Assembly: GCA_001275005.1 (NCBI GenBank)
Contig: JWZX01002984.1
Coordinates: 1-25,716, forward strand
Direction: 5' to 3'
Length of the DNA stretch: 25,716 nt
Source of the DNA: Chrysochromulina tobinii
Taxonomy: Eukaryota; Haptophyta; Prymnesiales; Chrysochromulinaceae
Below the pieces are notes generated by a model that saw nothing but the letters and a program-made list of their open reading frames with translations, had not been told where the DNA came from and ran no database searches. The translations under genes were made by a program, and so were the position numbers. Of the stretch, positions 22,548 to 25,716 are shown piece after piece (position 1 is the stretch's first letter; the number at the start of each line of letters is the position of its first letter).

Positions 22548-25322
22548 ATGGGCGCGGGAGCCTCCACCTTGTCGCCCGACACGCAGGCCGCGATCACGTC
22601 GCTGCCTGAGTCGATCGCTGCCAGAGTGGGGAGCTACGCAGGGTCGATCGCTGAGAGAATCGCCGCGCCAGTCTTTTATCCGTTTCGGTGGGAGGAGGCC
22701 ATCGAAGCCGTTCGTACTTATGAGGGCAGCGGCGGCACACAGCTCACTCTGCCAAAGATGGTCGAACTGAGCGCCGCGCTGCTCGATTTGCCCAACTTAT
22801 CGACTGTCTTGGTCAACGGGGAAGGCCACAACAACTCTTGCGAGGAGCTGCTCGAATGCCACAAAGCCATCTTTGCGCAGGAGGGGTTCTCCGAGAGGAT
22901 GCGAGAGCTGCTGCGCGCCGAAAAGCGTCAGCGGCTGTCGCAGCTGGCCTCGCTGGACGTTAAGGAGAAGCGGGCCATGGCTGAAGCAGTCTTCGGCTGC
23001 TGTAATGACGAGCACCGTCCGCGTGTCGCCTCGACCATCGGAGCGATTCTGATGGGCGACGTTAGCTCACTCGTGCTCGACCAGGCGCTCGACATCAATG
23101 TGCCACCGGCGCTCGAGCAGCTGGGCAAGCTCGCGGAGCTTCGCGTGCTGGATCTGACGCGCAACCGTCTGGGCGCCGTGCCTGAGTACCTCGGCAGCGT
23201 CCATTCGCTCCAGATTCTGATGCTCTATGATTGCGGGCTGACCGAATTGCCGGCGTCATTAGGGCGGCTGCGCGGGCTGCGCAAGCTCGAGCTTGGCGAC
23301 AACCGGCTGACACGCCTGCCTGATTCCTTCGCCGAGTTGCACGGCCTGCGAGACCTCGGCCTCTTCAACAACCAGTTGACCATCCTCCCTCGGTGGGTGG
23401 CGCACCTGCCGAAGCTCTTCGTCTTCTACGGCGACGCAAACCCATGGCAGGTCCCTCCGTGGTCGGTCGTCAAGTCCGTCTCGAGCGACTCGGGCAAAGA
23501 CTTGGCGCCTCTTCGTCGGTACTTTGAGGCGGTGGAGCGGCATGGCGCCACGACCTCGCGCCGGGCCAAGATGGTGCTCGTCGGCACTGGTAAGGCGGGA
23601 AAGTCGTCCACATTGCGTGGCATGAAATATGGGGAGCCGCGCCCCTTTGGCGACGACGAGAGGACGGTGCAGCTCGACATCTGGACGCTTGCGCTCGGGG
23701 AGCCACCGGCCCCCGGTGCCGAGGAGGACATGCGCATCGTCCTCTCGGCATGGGACTTTGCTGGGCAGCCCGAGTATGCTGCGGGCCAGCAGCAGTACCT
23801 GATCAAGGGGGCTTTGTACCTCTTGCTGGTGCCGGCACATCGCGCGACGGACGAGGAAGTCGATGAGGTGCTCTTCCGATGGCTCGACGCGCTGCAGGCG
23901 AAAGCGCCGGGTGCGATCGTACAGGTGGTGCTCTCGCATGCCGATACTCTCCCGCCCATCCAGGCGCTCCTGGCCGCTGGAACCGATCTCGAGGAATATC
24001 TGAATGAGACGCCGACTGCCCTCGCTGACGCCGCCGCACCTCAGCTCACCTGGCTCAAGGCCCAGCTTCAGGCGCATGCCGAGCGCACGGTCGCGCTCAC
24101 GACGGCGCGAGGAGGAGGAGGAGGAGGAGGCGGGAAGCCGCCTGATCGGCTCCGCGTGCAGCCGAGCATCCCTTGCGTCTGTGCGGCCGTTGGTGGTGAT
24201 GCGTCGCTCCTGGCGTTGCGTGAGCACCTGCACCAGCTCCTAAGTGGCACGCCGCCGCTGTTGCCCTCGATTGGGTACCAGGTGCCGAACTCGTGGCTGC
24301 CAGCGCTCGCACTGCCAATCGCGCTGCGCGAAGGCCGCAGTCCGAACACGGTGGTAGCGGCAGCCTCTCCGTCGCTGGCCGCTTCGCCGTCCACCGCCAC
24401 TGCCGCCGCCAAGCGCCCGTACGTGCTGCTCCACGAGCTGCAGTCGATCTGGCGCGATGAGATTGCACCTCGAGCCTTGCCCGGGGAGGCGGACCCATTG
24501 AGCATCTTGAATGACTCTCTCGAGCTGCTGTGCAATCAAGGGGAGCTCTTCATCGCCGCGGGCATGGTCTTCCTCGACCCTGGCTTTGCAACGGAGCTGT
24601 TGCGCCCCCTCGTCGACCATCAACTCACTGGCGCGGCTCACGTCATGGCTGACGTGCACAAGTACGTAAGCGCGACGCCCGGGCTGGCGATCGACCCTGG
24701 CCTGGCTGAGCGGCTCCTCGGCCAGGTGGACGAGTTTGTGGGCAGGGGCCTTCTAAGCCATGAGCTCATACCCTTCTTTTGGCGCGCAACGGCGCTCGCG
24801 AGGAGCGATTACGAGGCCGCCAAGCGTATGCTCCTCGATGCTGGCGTGTTTCTTGAGCTGGACGAGCTGGACGAGGCTGCGGGCAAGCGTCTGATGATGC
24901 CCATGCGGATGTCTGCGGAGCGGCCTGCTACAGTGGCGGCCAAATGGCCGTTGAGTACGCCTCAAGAGGGAGAGAGGCAGCGGCATCAGCTGGGAGTGCG
25001 CTTCATCCTCGGAGATGCACGGGTGCCACCTGGGGTCATCGAGCGCTGTGTCGGCAGCGCGAGCGCACTCAAGGGTTATCGGCTGCTCGAATGCTGGCGC
25101 CACGGGGCGCTCCTCACGGACACGTCACTTGGTGCTCAAACGGAGAGCGCCATGGCCCTTCTCGAGCTGACCAGCCTCGAGTTGAAAGTGGAGGTGCGCG
25201 GTGACGTCCAGCTTGATCCTCAGGTTTTGCAGCAGATCCTCGCTCCGCTCGTGGCGGCGGTCGAGCGCGTGCTCCGTGAATATCCTGGATTCGTGTGCGA
25301 ACGGAAGACAATGGACTCGTAG
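22548..25322 (+). CDS. LRR-Roc-COR GTPase (short Roco protein)
   Basis: 924 residues, one exon. The start MGAGAST has Gly2 and Ser6, an N-myristoylation signal, so membrane attachment is likely. Leucine-rich repeats run from about 190 to 300 (LAELRVLDLTRNRL, LQILMLYDCGLTELP, LRKLELGDNRLTRLP, LRDLGLFNNQLTILP). The Roc GTPase domain follows: P-loop VGTGKAGKSST (345-355), G3 WDFAGQPEY (402-410), G4 SHAD (463-466), then a Gly8 tract (522-529). The C-terminal COR region spans about 575-920 (RPYVLLHELQSIW, LELLCNQGELFIA, VFLDPGFATELLRPLVDHQL, a hallmark order). No kinase domain follows, unlike LRRK-type proteins. It is a probable dimeric GTP-dependent signalling switch. Start and stop are well supported. 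Confidence 0.9.
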   Translation: MGAGASTLSPDTQAAITSLPESIAARVGSYAGSIAERIAAPVFYPFRWEEAIEAVRTYEGSGGTQLTLPKMVELSAALLDLPNLSTVLVNGEGHNNSCEELLECHKAIFAQEGFSERMRELLRAEKRQRLSQLASLDVKEKRAMAEAVFGCCNDEHRPRVASTIGAILMGDVSSLVLDQALDINVPPALEQLGKLAELRVLDLTRNRLGAVPEYLGSVHSLQILMLYDCGLTELPASLGRLRGLRKLELGDNRLTRLPDSFAELHGLRDLGLFNNQLTILPRWVAHLPKLFVFYGDANPWQVPPWSVVKSVSSDSGKDLAPLRRYFEAVERHGATTSRRAKMVLVGTGKAGKSSTLRGMKYGEPRPFGDDERTVQLDIWTLALGEPPAPGAEEDMRIVLSAWDFAGQPEYAAGQQQYLIKGALYLLLVPAHRATDEEVDEVLFRWLDALQAKAPGAIVQVVLSHADTLPPIQALLAAGTDLEEYLNETPTALADAAAPQLTWLKAQLQAHAERTVALTTARGGGGGGGGKPPDRLRVQPSIPCVCAAVGGDASLLALREHLHQLLSGTPPLLPSIGYQVPNSWLPALALPIALREGRSPNTVVAAASPSLAASPSTATAAAKRPYVLLHELQSIWRDEIAPRALPGEADPLSILNDSLELLCNQGELFIAAGMVFLDPGFATELLRPLVDHQLTGAAHVMADVHKYVSATPGLAIDPGLAERLLGQVDEFVGRGLLSHELIPFFWRATALARSDYEAAKRMLLDAGVFLELDELDEAAGKRLMMPMRMSAERPATVAAKWPLSTPQEGERQRHQLGVRFILGDARVPPGVIERCVGSASALKGYRLLECWRHGALLTDTSLGAQTESAMALLELTSLELKVEVRGDVQLDPQVLQQILAPLVAAVERVLREYPGFVCERKTMDS
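24110..24130 (+). repeat. (GGA)n in-frame run in Roco gene
   Basis: Encodes part of an eight-glycine tract between the G4 motif and the COR region; likely length-variable linker. Confidence 0.9.
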
Positions 25323-25716
25323 AGTAACTTCACATGTAATCGTATGCCTACAGTAGAGTAAATATGTACCACATATATTAACCCGGTACAGGTAAACACC
25401 GGTGGGAGCCGGGACACACACACAGGACACACCCGGTTCCATGCCAGGTTCACACATCCGAAGAAAACCGGCCGGGCACCGCTACTTGTACCCTCCGTCA
25501 AACCCTGGGCCAAACCACGGCAGGCTCTAGCTCAGGTCAGGGGTCTCAGGCTGGTACGTGTAAACTGAGGTTTGGGCACAGGGGTCTGGGGGGAGGCTTG
25601 CCCGCCGCAGGCGCGAAAATTTTGGCGATATTGAGTGTAAATCAGTGCATTTAGCCCTGAAAGTGATGCCACACACACTAAATATCGTATGATTCGTTCC
25701 GAGCTAGTTCTGTGAC
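25323..25716. other. Right-edge non-coding stretch
   Basis: No gene is supported. It should hold the 3' end of the Roco transcript. One copy of the dispersed motif is present; beyond it I see only short local repeats (caggggtct). Confidence 0.5.
25396..25420 (+). repeat. Dispersed motif, copy (acaccggtgggagccgggac)
   Basis: Nearly the same as the arms of 5137-5361 and as 6772-6797. It lies about 75 bp after the Roco stop codon, matching the distance seen after the glycosyltransferase stop. Confidence 0.65.

Noticed and set aside
1-25716. CRISPR array or prokaryotic operon structure
   Set aside because: The decamer arrays have no spacers, genes are widely spaced with spliceosomal introns, and families are eukaryotic.

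Overview
The window reads as nuclear DNA of a eukaryotic, GC-rich microalga. A haptophyte is my best guess, but a related stramenopile-type alga is possible. The evidence is: genes far apart with their own promoters and no operons; spliceosomal introns with GT..AG ends; protein families typical of algae (plasmepsin-V/nepenthesin-type aspartyl protease with a Pro/Ser-rich tail, FkbM-type methyltransferases, PC-esterase, LRR-Roco GTPase, TRP-type channel fused to WD40 repeats); and introns filled with 10-bp minisatellites. Species identity cannot be settled from the sequence alone.

Layout. 1-358: edge without a convincing gene, holding a diverged 59-bp direct repeat. 359-2056 (-): EF-hand coiled-coil protein. 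2057-2253: short divergent promoter with an octamer repeat. 2254-4314 (+): three-exon aspartyl protease. 4315-5598: long non-coding stretch with a 27-bp perfect inverted repeat and promoter-like repeats. 5599-6696 (+): glycosyltransferase with a DGD motif. 7071-8429 (-): FkbM-type methyltransferase with an unknown C-terminal half. 8430-9418: divergent control region. 9419-10303 (+): second FkbM-type methyltransferase, with a signal anchor. 10705-12390 (-): PC-esterase/NXPE-like acyl-transferase or esterase. 12391-13418: non-coding, repeat-bearing. 13419-18782 (-): very large WD40 x ~14 + ankyrin + six-TM TRP-like channel in one uninterrupted reading frame. 18783-19228: divergent promoter. 19229-22118 (+): glycosyltransferase-like domain fused to a methyltransferase, three exons. 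22548-25322 (+): LRR-Roc-COR GTPase with an N-myristoylation signal. 25323-25716: edge, with another copy of the dispersed motif.

How the genes fit together. Five of the eight genes carry catalytic domains expected to build or decorate glycans (two glycosyltransferase-type domains, three methyltransferase domains, one O-acyl esterase/transferase). Four of these lie side by side between 5.6 and 12.4 kb. Pairs of them share short upstream sequence modules placed in the same orientation relative to each gene. This could be a cell-surface polysaccharide modification locus, but that is inference.

The strongest unusual signal is in the introns. Two introns have 20-25 bp direct repeats joining an exon edge to the intron, as expected if they were born by duplication of exon sequence. 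Two others (in unrelated genes) are built from related 10-bp repeats, many units of which contain a CTRAT branch-point-like core.
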